Positions 16,481 through 25,360 of a stretch of DNA of 64,000 bases are shown here, one piece after another; position 1 is the first letter of the stretch, and each line of letters starts with the position of its first letter. The notes below the pieces were generated by a model. The model was not told the DNA's origin. It did not search any database and worked only from the letters and a program-made list of their open reading frames with translations. The position numbers and the translations under genes are program-made. Origin of the DNA: Hyphomicrobiales bacterium (GTDB lineage Bacteria; Pseudomonadota; Alphaproteobacteria; Rhizobiales; Xanthobacteraceae); NCBI GenBank assembly GCA_017305715.1, contig JAFKKG010000015.1, positions 124,001-188,000 of the forward strand, read 5' to 3'.

Positions 16481-17281
16481 ATGAACAAGATCGCCCTTGC
16501 TGCTTCCCTGGTTGCCGTCAGCGCCGTGAGCGCTTCTGCCGCCGATCTGGCGGCCCGTCCTTACGTCAAGGCGCCCGTGGCGGTTGTCGCCGCGTATGAT
16601 TGGAGCGGCTTTTATATCGGCGCCAATGGCGGCGGCGCCTGGAGCCGCAAATGCTGGGATGTGGTCCCGTTCAGCATCGATCTTTTTTTCATTCCGCCAT
16701 TCACGGTTGCGGGCAGCGAAGGCTGTCACACCGCGAGCGGCGCGACGGCCGGTGGGCAGGCCGGCTATCGCTGGCAGAGTGCTGCCTTCGTGTTCGGTGT
16801 GGAAGCGCAAGGCAACTGGGCAAATCTCAGCGGCTCGAACGCCTCTAAAGTGGCCATTTTTGCGGGTACCGCCAACCGCAGCAAGATCGACGCCATCGGG
16901 TTGTTCACCGGTCAGGTCGGCTATTCCTGGAACGCTTTCCTGCTCTACGTGAAAGGTGGCGCGGCGGTCACGCGGGATAAATACGATAGTTTCCTGACCG
17001 CGCCGCTGGGGCCGTTGGCGCCTGGCTTTATTTCGAACCGCGGCAGTGAAACGCGCTGGGGCGGGGTGGTCGGGGTCGGCGCCGAATATTCGCTTGCCCG
17101 CAACTGGTCGTTAGCGCTCGAATACGATCATCTGTTCATGGGCGATCGAAATGTCGCCATGACCTATGATCCCGCCTTCATCGCCGCGCTGAACCACAAT
17201 GAGCGCATTCGACAGGACGTCGACATGGTTACCGCGCGCATCAACTACCGCTTCAGCGGGCCCGTGGCCGCGAAATACTGA
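16481..17281 (+). CDS. Outer-membrane beta-barrel protein (Omp31/Omp25-like)
   Basis: A 266-residue protein with a signal peptide ending SASAAD (about residue 20). It then shows the pattern of Brucella/rhizobial Omp31/RopB-type barrels: YDWSGFYIGANGGGAWS near residues 37-53, GGQAGYRWQ, VGYSWNAFLLYVKGGAAV, and a final strand INYRFSGPVAAKY ending in an aromatic residue. It probably forms an eight-strand barrel in the outer membrane. It sits between glpR and glpD in the same orientation, so a link with glycerol phosphate uptake is possible, but such genes are numerous in these genomes and the placement may be incidental. Confidence 0.87.
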   Translation: MNKIALAASLVAVSAVSASAADLAARPYVKAPVAVVAAYDWSGFYIGANGGGAWSRKCWDVVPFSIDLFFIPPFTVAGSEGCHTASGATAGGQAGYRWQSAAFVFGVEAQGNWANLSGSNASKVAIFAGTANRSKIDAIGLFTGQVGYSWNAFLLYVKGGAAVTRDKYDSFLTAPLGPLAPGFISNRGSETRWGGVVGVGAEYSLARNWSLALEYDHLFMGDRNVAMTYDPAFIAALNHNERIRQDVDMVTARINYRFSGPVAAKY

Positions 17282-17438
17282 CCTTCATTTCCCGCCGAAA
17301 CCGCTGACCACGACCAAGATGTGCAGCGCCATCGCCGCTGCTTTTCGATGCGCCGTGCGCGGCTCGATGGCCTGCACGCGGCTGCGATCGCCGTGGTCGG
17401 CGCGCTGTCGACTCGGTGTTTTTTGGCGCTAACCGGCG

Positions 17439-17497
17439 CTTTCGCTTTTCTTTCGTCTTGCTTTCGTTTTTGGTTGTGATTTACTCCAATCCGAAAG
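17439..17497 (+). promoter_or_regulatory. Three CTTTCG repeats at 11-bp spacing before glpD (candidate GlpR operator)
   Basis: CTTTCG occurs at 17439, 17450 and 17461, exactly 11 bp apart, so all three copies lie on one face of the helix. An inverted copy (CGAAAG) is at 17492. The array ends about 70 bases before the glpD start. DeoR-family repressors such as GlpR often bind tandem sites of the TTTCGTT type, so this is the best candidate operator for the operon. Confidence 0.6.
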
Positions 17498-17538
17498 TTA
17501 AATCGCCGAAATGAAGGCGATCGCTGGGGAAGCGTCGT

Positions 17539-19083
17539 TTGGACCGGGTTTTTGACCTCGCCATCATTGGAGGCGGCATTAACGGCTGCGGCATCGCGCG
17601 CGATGCGGTGGGCCGGGGCAATTCCGTTTTCCTGTGTGAAATGAATGATTTGGCGAGCGGGACGTCCTCCTGGTCGACCAAGCTGGTGCATGGCGGGCTG
17701 CGCTATCTCGAATATTACGAGTTTCGGCTGGTCCGCGAGGCGCTGATCGAGCGCGAAATCCTCTGGCAGATCGCGCCCCACATCATCCGCCCGCTGCGTT
17801 TCGTTTTACCGCACCATTCCGGGTTGCGTCCGGCCTGGCTGTTGCGGCTAGGGTTGTTCCTCTACGACCATATCGGCGGCCGGCATCTATTGCCGCCGAC
17901 GCGGTCGGTCGATCTTGCGCGCGACGAAGTGGGCAAACCCTTGATCGCCAACCGCTACACCAAGGGTTTCGAATATTCCGACTGCTTCGTCGATGACGCG
18001 CGCCTCGTCGTGCTCACCGCACGCGATGCCGCCGATCGCGGCGCCGAGATCCGCACGCGCACGCGGGCGGTCGAGATCAGGCAGGTCGACGGCGTCTGGC
18101 AGGTCACCGTCGAGCATGCCAAGAGCGGCGTGCGCACCACGATCCAGGCGCGCGCGCTGGTCAATGCGGGAGGCCCCTGGGTCGAAGAGGTGCTGTCGTC
18201 GGGGTCGGGCGTCAACGCGCGCGCCAAAGTGCGCCTCGTGCAGGGCTCGCACATCGTGGTGCGCAAGCTCTACGAGCACGACCGCGCCTACATGTTCCAG
18301 AACGCCGACGGCCGCATCATCTTCGTCATTCCCTATCAGGACGATTTCACGCTGATCGGCACCACCGATCGCGATTACGATGGCGACCCGGCCAAGGTGA
18401 AGGCCTCTGCGGAAGAGATCGCGTACCTTTGTGCCTCCGCCAGCGAGTACCTCGCGCGGCCCGTGACCCCCGAGGACGTGGTCTGGACCTATTCCGGCGT
18501 GCGCCCGCTCTATGACGACGGCGCCAGCGAAGCCAAGGCTGCGACCCGTGATTACGTTTTTGAACTCGATACGCCCGGCGGCGCGCCGCTGCTGTCGATC
18601 TATGGCGGCAAGATCACGACCTATCGCCGGCTCGCCGAAGAGGCGCTGGAACGGCTCGATCCTTATTTGCGCAGTTCAAAGGCCAAGGAAGGCTGGACCG
18701 GCAAGGCCGCGTTGCCCGGCGGCGATATGGATGTTTCGGCCGTTGCGGCGCTGACGGCGGAGCTGGTGCGCAAATACTCATTCCTGCCGACCGCGCACGC
18801 CAACCGGCTCGCCCATGCCTACGGCACCCGCGCCAGCAAGCTGCTCGGCACCGCGAAATCGATGGCCGATCTCGGTCAGTCCTTCGGCGCGACCTTGACG
18901 GAGGGCGAAGTCAGGTACCTGATGGCGAACGAATGGGCCTGCACCGCCGAAGACGTCGTATGGCGCCGATCCAAACTGGGATTGCGGCTGTCCGCGGACG
19001 AAATCTCGGCGCTCGACCAATGGATGGGCGCGCATCGCGCCCAGACTGAACGACCCCTGCGTGAAGCGGGAGGACGGACATGA
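17539..19083 (+). CDS. glpD: Glycerol-3-phosphate dehydrogenase (FAD, aerobic type)
   Basis: A 514-residue flavoprotein that oxidises glycerol-3-phosphate to dihydroxyacetone phosphate and passes electrons to quinone at the inner membrane. The dinucleotide-binding motif AIIGGGINGCGIARD is at about residues 8-22, followed by the GlpD signature LASGTSSWSTKLVHGGLRYLE. STYSGVRPLYDD-like (TYSGVRPLYDDG) and SIYGGKITTYRRLAEEAL segments match the family's FAD domain. The start is TTG at 17539 with GGGGAA upstream; no nearer ATG exists. Its last four bases overlap the glpS start (ATGA), making it the first gene of a seven-gene operon. Confidence 0.93.
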   Translation: MDRVFDLAIIGGGINGCGIARDAVGRGNSVFLCEMNDLASGTSSWSTKLVHGGLRYLEYYEFRLVREALIEREILWQIAPHIIRPLRFVLPHHSGLRPAWLLRLGLFLYDHIGGRHLLPPTRSVDLARDEVGKPLIANRYTKGFEYSDCFVDDARLVVLTARDAADRGAEIRTRTRAVEIRQVDGVWQVTVEHAKSGVRTTIQARALVNAGGPWVEEVLSSGSGVNARAKVRLVQGSHIVVRKLYEHDRAYMFQNADGRIIFVIPYQDDFTLIGTTDRDYDGDPAKVKASAEEIAYLCASASEYLARPVTPEDVVWTYSGVRPLYDDGASEAKAATRDYVFELDTPGGAPLLSIYGGKITTYRRLAEEALERLDPYLRSSKAKEGWTGKAALPGGDMDVSAVAALTAELVRKYSFLPTAHANRLAHAYGTRASKLLGTAKSMADLGQSFGATLTEGEVRYLMANEWACTAEDVVWRRSKLGLRLSADEISALDQWMGAHRAQTERPLREAGGRT

Positions 19084-20159
19084 GCGTTACGCTCGAACAC
19101 GTCACGCGGACCGTCGACGGCATCGCGACCATCCGCGATGTCTCGTTGACGCTCGAGCGCGGCACGCTGAGTGTTTTGCTCGGGCCGACGCTTTCCGGCA
19201 AGACCTCGATCATGCGGCTGCTTGCCGGCCTCGACAAGCCGGCGGCCGGCCGCGTGTTGGTCGACGGCAAGGACGTCACGGGATTCGACGTGCGCCAGCG
19301 CTCGGTCGCGATGGTCTATCAGCAGTTCATCAATTATCCTTCGTTCACCGTTTATGAGAACATCGCCTCGCCCTTGCGGGTGCAGGGCAAGCCGCGCGCG
19401 GAGATCGAAAAGCGGGTGCAGGAGGCGGCGCGTCTCCTCAAGCTCGAGCCCTATCTGAACCGCACGCCGCTGCAACTCTCCGGCGGCCAGCAGCAGCGCA
19501 CCGCGATTGCGCGGGCGCTGGTCAAGGGCGCCGATCTGGTGCTGCTCGACGAGCCGCTCGCCAACCTCGATTACAAGCTGCGCGAGGAATTGCGCGCCGA
19601 ATTGCCGCGCATCTTCGAGGCGTCGGGTGCGATCTTCGTCTATGCGACCACGGAGCCTTCCGAGGCGCTGCTGCTCGGCGGCGATACGGTTTGCATGTGG
19701 GAAGGCCAGATCCTGCAGGCCGGCGACACCTCGAAGGTCTATCGTCACCCCGACACCATGCGCGTGGCGCAGGTGTTCTCCGATCCGCCGCTCAATATCG
19801 TCGGTATCGAGAAGAAAAACGGCTCCGTGCAATATGCCGGCGGCATCCAGGCGCCGGCCAGCGGTCTCTATGCGTCGCTTGCCGATGGTCCCTATCGCGT
19901 CGGTTTCCGCGCCCACCAGCTTGAAGTCGCCAACGGCATTGCCGGCCGCCACGCGTTTCAGGCCACGGTGACCGTGACCGAAATCACCGGTTCGGAGAGC
20001 TTCGTGCATCTGACGCGCGATGCGTCGAACTGGGTCGCGGTGCTGCAGGGCGTCCACGAGTTCGAGCCAGGGCATGTGCTCGACGCCGTGCTCGACCCTG
20101 ACAATCTTTTCGTATTCGACGCCGCCGACCGTCTGGTCGCCGCGCCAAACTCACAGTGA
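19080..20159 (+). CDS. glpS: Glycerol-3-phosphate ABC transporter ATPase GlpS
   Basis: A 359-residue sugar-type ABC ATPase with a C-terminal regulatory (TOBE-like) domain, one of two ATPases in the rhizobial GlpSTPQUV importer. Visible parts are Walker A GPTLSGKT (35-42), Q-loop glutamine near 81, a canonical signature LSGGQ (133-137) and Walker B LVLLDE (153-158). The switch (H-loop) position reads VYATTEPSEA, so Thr191 stands where histidine is expected (compare VTHDQTEA in the next gene). This makes its own ATP site probably degenerate, while its intact signature can serve the partner's site. The start overlaps the glpD stop. Confidence 0.9.
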   Translation: MSVTLEHVTRTVDGIATIRDVSLTLERGTLSVLLGPTLSGKTSIMRLLAGLDKPAAGRVLVDGKDVTGFDVRQRSVAMVYQQFINYPSFTVYENIASPLRVQGKPRAEIEKRVQEAARLLKLEPYLNRTPLQLSGGQQQRTAIARALVKGADLVLLDEPLANLDYKLREELRAELPRIFEASGAIFVYATTEPSEALLLGGDTVCMWEGQILQAGDTSKVYRHPDTMRVAQVFSDPPLNIVGIEKKNGSVQYAGGIQAPASGLYASLADGPYRVGFRAHQLEVANGIAGRHAFQATVTVTEITGSESFVHLTRDASNWVAVLQGVHEFEPGHVLDAVLDPDNLFVFDAADRLVAAPNSQ

Positions 20160-20171
20160 GGGAGATGCCGC

Positions 20172-21257
20172 ATGGCCCGCATTGACCTCGTCGATCTCGC
20201 GCATTCCTACGGCGGCAATGACGCCGCGCCCGAATCATTTGCGCTGAAGCCGGTGACCATGACCTGGCGGCAGGGCGGCGCCTACGCGCTGCTCGGCCCG
20301 TCCGGCTGCGGCAAGACCACGCTGCTCAATTTGATTTCCGGGATCGTGACGCCGTCACGCGGAAAAATCCTGTTCGACGGCGCCGATATCACGCCGCTGT
20401 CAACCCAGAAGCGCAATATCGCGCAGGTGTTCCAGTTTCCGGTGATCTACGACACCATGACGGTCGGACAGAATCTCGCATTTCCGCTCAAGAACCGCGG
20501 CGTCCCGAAGGCCGAGGTCGACGCGCGGGTCAGGCAGATTGCCGATCTGCTCGACCTCACGCCGCATCTGGGTCGCAAGGCGACGCGGCTGACCGCGGAC
20601 GCCAAGCAGAAGATCTCGCTCGGCCGCGGCCTGGTCCGGTCCGACGTCGCCGCCATCCTGTTCGACGAGCCGCTCACCGTGATCGACCCCGAGCTGAAAT
20701 GGCAGTTGCGCTCGAAACTCAAGGCGCTGCACCGCGAACTCGATCTTACGATGATCTACGTCACCCATGACCAGACCGAGGCGCTGACCTTTGCCGATAC
20801 GGTGGTGGTGATGCATGACGGCCGCGTGGTGCAGAGCGGCACGCCGGCGGAATTGTTCGACAGGCCCGAGCATACCTTCGTCGGTTACTTCATCGGCTCG
20901 CCCGGCATGAACATCGTGCCGGCCGAGGTGAGGGGCCGCGAGGCCCGTATCAGCGGCCATCCGATCGCGCTGCAGCGCAGCTATGACGCGCTGCCGCCGG
21001 GTGCGAAGATCGAAGTCGGCGTCCGTCCGGAATTCGTCGACGTCGCTGCGCCGGCGCCGGGATTGCTGTCGGCCAATATCGAACGCATCGACGATCTCGG
21101 CCGCGTGCGCTTTGCGCGGGTGCGGATCGGCGATACCAAATTCGCCGCGCGCGTGCCGTCGGGCTTTTCGGTCTCCGGCGACACCGCCGGACTAGTGTTC
21201 GATCCGTCGCATGTGCACGTCTATGCGGATAGCCGGCTGGTCGAGGGGACGGCCTGA
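20172..21257 (+). CDS. glpT: Glycerol-3-phosphate ABC transporter ATPase GlpT
   Basis: A 361-residue ABC ATPase, partner of GlpS. It has canonical Walker A GPSGCGKTT (42-50), Q88, Walker B ILFDE (162-166) and switch histidine His199 in YVTHDQTEA. The signature motif is lost: where LSGGQ is expected it has LTADA (140-144). In a GlpS-GlpT heterodimer this leaves one complete composite ATP site (GlpT Walker motifs with the GlpS signature) and one doubly degenerate site. The C-terminal part looks like the usual TOBE-type regulatory domain. It has a GAGGGAGA ribosome site, and its stop overlaps the glpP start by one base. This is not the E. coli antiporter that shares the name GlpT. Confidence 0.9.
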   Translation: MARIDLVDLAHSYGGNDAAPESFALKPVTMTWRQGGAYALLGPSGCGKTTLLNLISGIVTPSRGKILFDGADITPLSTQKRNIAQVFQFPVIYDTMTVGQNLAFPLKNRGVPKAEVDARVRQIADLLDLTPHLGRKATRLTADAKQKISLGRGLVRSDVAAILFDEPLTVIDPELKWQLRSKLKALHRELDLTMIYVTHDQTEALTFADTVVVMHDGRVVQSGTPAELFDRPEHTFVGYFIGSPGMNIVPAEVRGREARISGHPIALQRSYDALPPGAKIEVGVRPEFVDVAAPAPGLLSANIERIDDLGRVRFARVRIGDTKFAARVPSGFSVSGDTAGLVFDPSHVHVYADSRLVEGTA

Positions 21258-22159
21258 TGGACAAGACGGTCAACCAAAAAGCCTGGTTCCTGGTGCTGCC
21301 GGTGTTTCTGGTGGTCGCGTTCTCCGCGATCCTGCCGCTGATGACGGTGGTGAACTACTCGATGCAGGATACGTTCGGAAACAACCAGTTCTTCTGGAAC
21401 GGCGTCGGCTGGTTCAAGGAATTGCTCGATCCGTCGACCGATCTCGGCGGCCGGTTCTTGGCGTCGCTCGGCCGCAACCTGCTGTTCTCGGCCATCATTC
21501 TGGCGATCGAGGTTCCGCTCGGGATCGTGATCGCGCTGTCGATGCCGCGCGACGGCTGGAGCGTCGCCGCCTGCCTCGTGATCCTGGCATTGCCGCTTCT
21601 GATTCCCTGGAACGTGGTCGGCACGATCTGGCAGATTTTCGGGCGGCCCGACATCGGCCTGCTCGGCTATGTGCTGACCAGCCTCGGCATCGACTACAAT
21701 TACGTCTCCAACGAGTTCGACGCCTGGGCCACCGTCATCGTCATGGACGTCTGGCACTGGACCAGCCTGGTCGCGCTATTGTGCTACGCCGGACTGAAGT
21801 CGATCCCCGACGCCTACTACCAGGCCGCACAGATCGACGGCGCCTCGCGCTGGGCGGTGTTCAAGGCGATCCAACTACCGAAGATGAACCGTGTGCTGCT
21901 GATCGCGGTGCTGCTGCGCTTCATGGACAGTTTCATGATCTACACCGAACCCTTCGTGGTGACCGGCGGCGGTCCCGGCAACTCGACCACCTTCGTGTCG
22001 ATCGAACTGGTCAAGATCGCGCTCGGGCAGTTCGACCTCGGCAAGGCCGCGGCGTTGTCGCTGGTCTACAATCTGATCATCCTGATCGTGTGCTGGGTGT
22101 TCTACACGGTCATGACCAATGCCGGGAACGAGCGCCCGGCCAAGCAGGGAGTTGAATGA
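21257..22159 (+). CDS. glpP: Glycerol-3-phosphate ABC transporter permease GlpP
   Basis: A 300-residue inner-membrane permease with about six membrane helices, starting around residues 9-32 and 78-97. The cytoplasmic coupling loop (EAA loop) is present as YYQAAQIDGASRWAVFKAI, with the following LPKM, which docks on the ATPase subunits. It belongs to the MalF/UgpA-type family. The ATG overlaps the glpT stop (TGATG), and the glpQ start overlaps its end, so expression is closely coupled. Assignment as GlpP rests on gene order as in Rhizobium leguminosarum glp loci. Confidence 0.9.
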   Translation: MDKTVNQKAWFLVLPVFLVVAFSAILPLMTVVNYSMQDTFGNNQFFWNGVGWFKELLDPSTDLGGRFLASLGRNLLFSAIILAIEVPLGIVIALSMPRDGWSVAACLVILALPLLIPWNVVGTIWQIFGRPDIGLLGYVLTSLGIDYNYVSNEFDAWATVIVMDVWHWTSLVALLCYAGLKSIPDAYYQAAQIDGASRWAVFKAIQLPKMNRVLLIAVLLRFMDSFMIYTEPFVVTGGGPGNSTTFVSIELVKIALGQFDLGKAAALSLVYNLIILIVCWVFYTVMTNAGNERPAKQGVE

Positions 22160-22965
22160 TGCATTCGATTCCCGGACGCCGCATCATCATGACGGCCTTT
22201 CTGATCTTCCTGCTGCTGCCGATCTACTGGCTGGTCAACATGAGTTTCAAGACCAATGCCGAGATCGTCGCGTCGATGACGCTCTGGCCGCACGCGCCGA
22301 CGCTGGAAAACTACAAGCGGATATTCACCGACGAGAGCTGGTATTCCGGCTACATCCACTCGCTGACCTATGTCCTGATCAACACCGTGATCTCGATCGC
22401 GGTGGCGTTGCCGGCCGCCTACGGCTTCTCGCGCTACCGCTTCCTCGGCGACAAGCATCTGTTCTTCTGGCTGCTGTCGAACCGGATGGCGCCGGCGGCG
22501 GTCTACGCGCTGCCGTTCTTCAATCTCTATTCGGCGATCAACCTGTTCGATACGCCGTGGGCGGTGGCGCTGGCGCATTGCATCTTCAACGTTCCGCTGG
22601 CGGTATGGATCCTCGAAGGATTCGTCTCCGGCGTGCCGCGCGAGATCGACGAGACCGCTTTCCTCGACGGCTATTCGTTCCCGCGCTTCTTCATCAAGAT
22701 CCTGGTGCCGCTGATCGCCAGCGGCATCGGCGTCGCCGCCTTCTTCTGCTTCATGTTCTCCTGGGTCGAATTGCTGCTGGCGCGCACGCTGACGTCGGTG
22801 AATGCAAAGCCGATCTCGGCGATCATGACCCGCACGGTCTCGGCCGCCGGCATGGATTGGGGCCTGCTAGCCGCGGCCGGCGTGCTCACCATCATTCCCG
22901 GCGCGCTGGTGATCTGGTTCGTCCGCAATTACATCGCGCGCGGTTTTGCGCTCGGTCGGGTGTAG
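22156..22965 (+). CDS. glpQ: Glycerol-3-phosphate ABC transporter permease GlpQ
   Basis: A 269-residue MalG/UgpE-type permease, the second membrane subunit. It begins with a membrane helix (IIMTAFLIFLLLPIYWLVNM, about residues 10-29). The EAA loop reads IDETAFLDGYSFPRFFIKI and is followed by LVPLI. The length is usual for the family. Two adjacent ATGs are possible (22156 and 22159); the first overlaps the glpP stop as ATGA. The name follows rhizobial usage and does not mean the E. coli glycerophosphodiesterase GlpQ. Confidence 0.9.
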   Translation: MMHSIPGRRIIMTAFLIFLLLPIYWLVNMSFKTNAEIVASMTLWPHAPTLENYKRIFTDESWYSGYIHSLTYVLINTVISIAVALPAAYGFSRYRFLGDKHLFFWLLSNRMAPAAVYALPFFNLYSAINLFDTPWAVALAHCIFNVPLAVWILEGFVSGVPREIDETAFLDGYSFPRFFIKILVPLIASGIGVAAFFCFMFSWVELLLARTLTSVNAKPISAIMTRTVSAAGMDWGLLAAAGVLTIIPGALVIWFVRNYIARGFALGRV

Positions 22966-22974
22966 GAGGCATTC

Positions 22975-23301
22975 ATGGATCACATCGCATGGATGGCCTG
23001 GACGGTCCCGACCGCGATCTTCTTCGTGCTGCTGGCCTCGACGCTCGGCGTGATGACCTGGCTTGCGGTCGCCTATCCCGAGGCCGAGCGCGTCGGCGTG
23101 TTGCGGATTCCGACCACGCGCGGCGACCGGCTGTTCGTCTCGCTGGTCGCGGCTGCCGTCATCCATCTTTTGTGGATCGCCTTTTTCGGCATCGAGCCGA
23201 TCGCGACGCTGCCGATCGGAGAGGGCGTTGAAATATCGAGCCTGTGGCTCGCAACCGTGATTTCGCTTGTTTCGGCCGTGGCGATTTTCCGCACCGTCTG
23301 A
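22975..23301 (+). CDS. glpU: Small membrane protein GlpU (DUF2160-like)
   Basis: A 108-residue protein with three hydrophobic segments (about residues 10-31, 48-65 and 86-106). It matches the small integral membrane protein of unknown function that sits between the permeases and binding protein in rhizobial glp operons. Nine bases separate it from glpQ, and glpV follows after 69 bases. Its constant presence suggests an accessory subunit of the importer, but no catalytic or binding motif is visible. Confidence 0.82.
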   Translation: MDHIAWMAWTVPTAIFFVLLASTLGVMTWLAVAYPEAERVGVLRIPTTRGDRLFVSLVAAAVIHLLWIAFFGIEPIATLPIGEGVEISSLWLATVISLVSAVAIFRTV

Positions 23302-23370
23302 CGAAGCGAAAAAAGACAGATCCGGGATCAACCCGGACCTGGACGTGTTTCTGCAACCGGAGGAACCAAG

Positions 23371-25137
23371 ATGCGACAAACCAAAAGCAGACTTCTAACC
23401 ATGACCAGCGCGGTCGCGCTGATCGCGGCTTGCGTCGCCGCGCCCGCGCGCGCGGACGATGCGGTCAATCAAAGGTGGATCGACACCGAATTCCAGCCCT
23501 CGACCTTGTCGAAGGCCGATCAGTTGAAGGAACTGCAGTGGTTCGAAAAGGCCGCGCAGCCCTTCAAGGGGATGGAAATCAATGTCGTGTCGGAAACCAT
23601 CGCGACGCACGAGTATGAATCCAAGACGCTGGCGAAGGCCTTTACTGAAATCACGGGCATCAAGATCAAGCACGACATCATCCAGGAAGGTGACGTCGTC
23701 GAAAAACTGCAGACCCAGATGCAGTCCGGCAAGAACGTCTATGACGGCTGGATCAACGATTCCGACCTGATCGGAACCCACTTCCGCTACAATCAGACGG
23801 TCGTGCTGTCGGATTACATGACCGGCGAGGGCAAGGACGTCACCAATCCCGGGCTCGACGTCAACGACTTCATCGGAAAGTCCTTCACCACGGCGCCGGA
23901 CGGCAAGCTTTATCAGCTGCCCGACCAGCAGTTCGCGAACCTGTACTGGTTCCGCTACGACTGGTTCTCCAATCCGGAATACAAGGCCAAGTTCAAGGCC
24001 AAGTACGGCTATGATCTCGGCGTTCCCGTGAACTGGTCGGCTTATGAAGACATCGCCGAGTTCTTCACCAACGACATCAAGGAGATCAACGGCGTCAAGG
24101 TCTATGGCCACATGGACTATGGCAAGAAGGATCCCTCGCTCGGATGGCGCTTCACCGACGCCTGGCTGTCGATGGCCGGCAATGGTGACAAGGGCCTGCC
24201 GAACGGCAAGCCGGTCGACGAATGGGGCATCCGCATGGAAGGCTGCCGTCCGGTCGGTTCATCCGTCGAGCGGGGCGGTGACACCAATGGTCCGGCAGCG
24301 GTCTATTCGATCGCCAAATATCTCGACTGGATGAAGAAGTATGCCCCGCCGCAGGCGCAAGGCATGACCTTCTCCGAGTCCGGACCGGTGCCGGCCCAGG
24401 GCGCGATCGCCCAGCAGATATTCTGGTACACCGCCTTCACCGCCGACATGGTGAAGCCCGGTATTGCCGTCATGAACGCGGACGGTACGCCGAAATGGCG
24501 TATGGCCCCGTCGCCGCACGGCGCGTACTGGAAGGAAGGCATGAAGCTCGGTTACCAGGACGCCGGCTCGGTCACGCTCCTGAAGTCGACGCCTGCGGAC
24601 CGCCGCAAGGCGGCCTGGCTCTATCTGCAGTTCATCGTCTCCAAGACGGTGTCGCTGAAGAAGAGCCATGTCGGTCTCACCTTTATCCGCGAATCCGACA
24701 TCTGGGACAAGTCGTTCACCGAGCGTGCGCCGAAGCTCGGCGGCCTGATCGAGTTCTACCGCTCGCCCGCGCGCGTGCAGTGGACCCCGACCGGCAACAA
24801 CGTGCCTGACTATCCGAAGCTCGCGCAATTGTGGTGGCAGAACATCGGCGATGCGTCGTCCGGTGCGAAGACGCCGCAGGCGGCGATGGACGCGCTGGCC
24901 GCGGCCCAGGACTCGGTGCTCGAACGTCTCGAGAAGTCCGGCGTGCAGAAGGAGTGCGGGCCGAAGCTGAACAAGAAGGAAACCGCCGAGTTCTGGTTCG
25001 CCAAGTCAGCCAAGGATGGCAACATCGCGCCCCAGCGCAAGCTGGCGAACGAGAAGCCGAAGGGCGAAACCGTCGACTACGATACGCTGGTGAAGTCGTG
25101 GCCGGCGACGCCCCCGAAGCGGGCGGAAGCGAAGTAA
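23371..25137 (+). CDS. glpV: Glycerol-3-phosphate-type periplasmic binding protein GlpV
   Basis: A 588-residue exported solute-binding protein, longer than typical sugar-binding proteins (about 400-450 residues) as is usual for this rhizobial type. A signal peptide ends near APARADD (residues 25-30). The mature chain has the extracellular binding-protein pattern, with DGWINDSDLIG, QLPDQQFANLYWFRYDWF and a long aromatic-rich C-terminal lobe. It should deliver the ligand to GlpP/GlpQ. It is the last gene of the operon, followed after 33 bases by a strong terminator. Glycerol-3-phosphate specificity is inferred from the company of glpD. Confidence 0.88.
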   Translation: MRQTKSRLLTMTSAVALIAACVAAPARADDAVNQRWIDTEFQPSTLSKADQLKELQWFEKAAQPFKGMEINVVSETIATHEYESKTLAKAFTEITGIKIKHDIIQEGDVVEKLQTQMQSGKNVYDGWINDSDLIGTHFRYNQTVVLSDYMTGEGKDVTNPGLDVNDFIGKSFTTAPDGKLYQLPDQQFANLYWFRYDWFSNPEYKAKFKAKYGYDLGVPVNWSAYEDIAEFFTNDIKEINGVKVYGHMDYGKKDPSLGWRFTDAWLSMAGNGDKGLPNGKPVDEWGIRMEGCRPVGSSVERGGDTNGPAAVYSIAKYLDWMKKYAPPQAQGMTFSESGPVPAQGAIAQQIFWYTAFTADMVKPGIAVMNADGTPKWRMAPSPHGAYWKEGMKLGYQDAGSVTLLKSTPADRRKAAWLYLQFIVSKTVSLKKSHVGLTFIRESDIWDKSFTERAPKLGGLIEFYRSPARVQWTPTGNNVPDYPKLAQLWWQNIGDASSGAKTPQAAMDALAAAQDSVLERLEKSGVQKECGPKLNKKETAEFWFAKSAKDGNIAPQRKLANEKPKGETVDYDTLVKSWPATPPKRAEAK

Positions 25138-25170
25138 GCTTCGCCGATAACGGGTGATGCAAAACCTAAA

Positions 25171-25196
25171 GGCCGGGAGCGATCCCGGCCTTTTTT
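25171..25196 (+). terminator. Rho-independent terminator of the glp operon
   Basis: A perfect 8-bp stem GGCCGGGA / TCCCGGCC with a GCGA tetraloop, followed at once by six T residues (25191-25196). It lies 33 bases after the glpV stop and is the clearest terminator in the window. Confidence 0.92.
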
Positions 25197-25200
25197 CTTA

Positions 25201-25345
25201 CCTCGCCCCGCTTGCGGGGAGAGGTCGGCGCGCAGCGCCGGGTGAGGGGGACTCGCCGCACGTTCGGTGCTTGTGGAGGCCGCCCCTCACCCCAAACCTC
25301 CAAGGGCGCGCTTCGCTCGTCGCGACCCGCAAGAGCGGGGCGAGG
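25201..25345. repeat. Intergenic palindromic repeat, CTCGCCCCGC type
   Basis: The arms CCTCGCCCCGCTTGCGGG (25201 on) and CCCGCAAGAGCGGGGCGAGG (to about 25345) pair with a two-base bulge. An inner pair, GGTGAGGGG with CCCCTCACC, lies within. It fills the space between the glp terminator and the OYE gene. It is one of several unrelated palindromic families in this window. Confidence 0.7.
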
Positions 25346-25360
25346 GAGCGTACCGAATCC

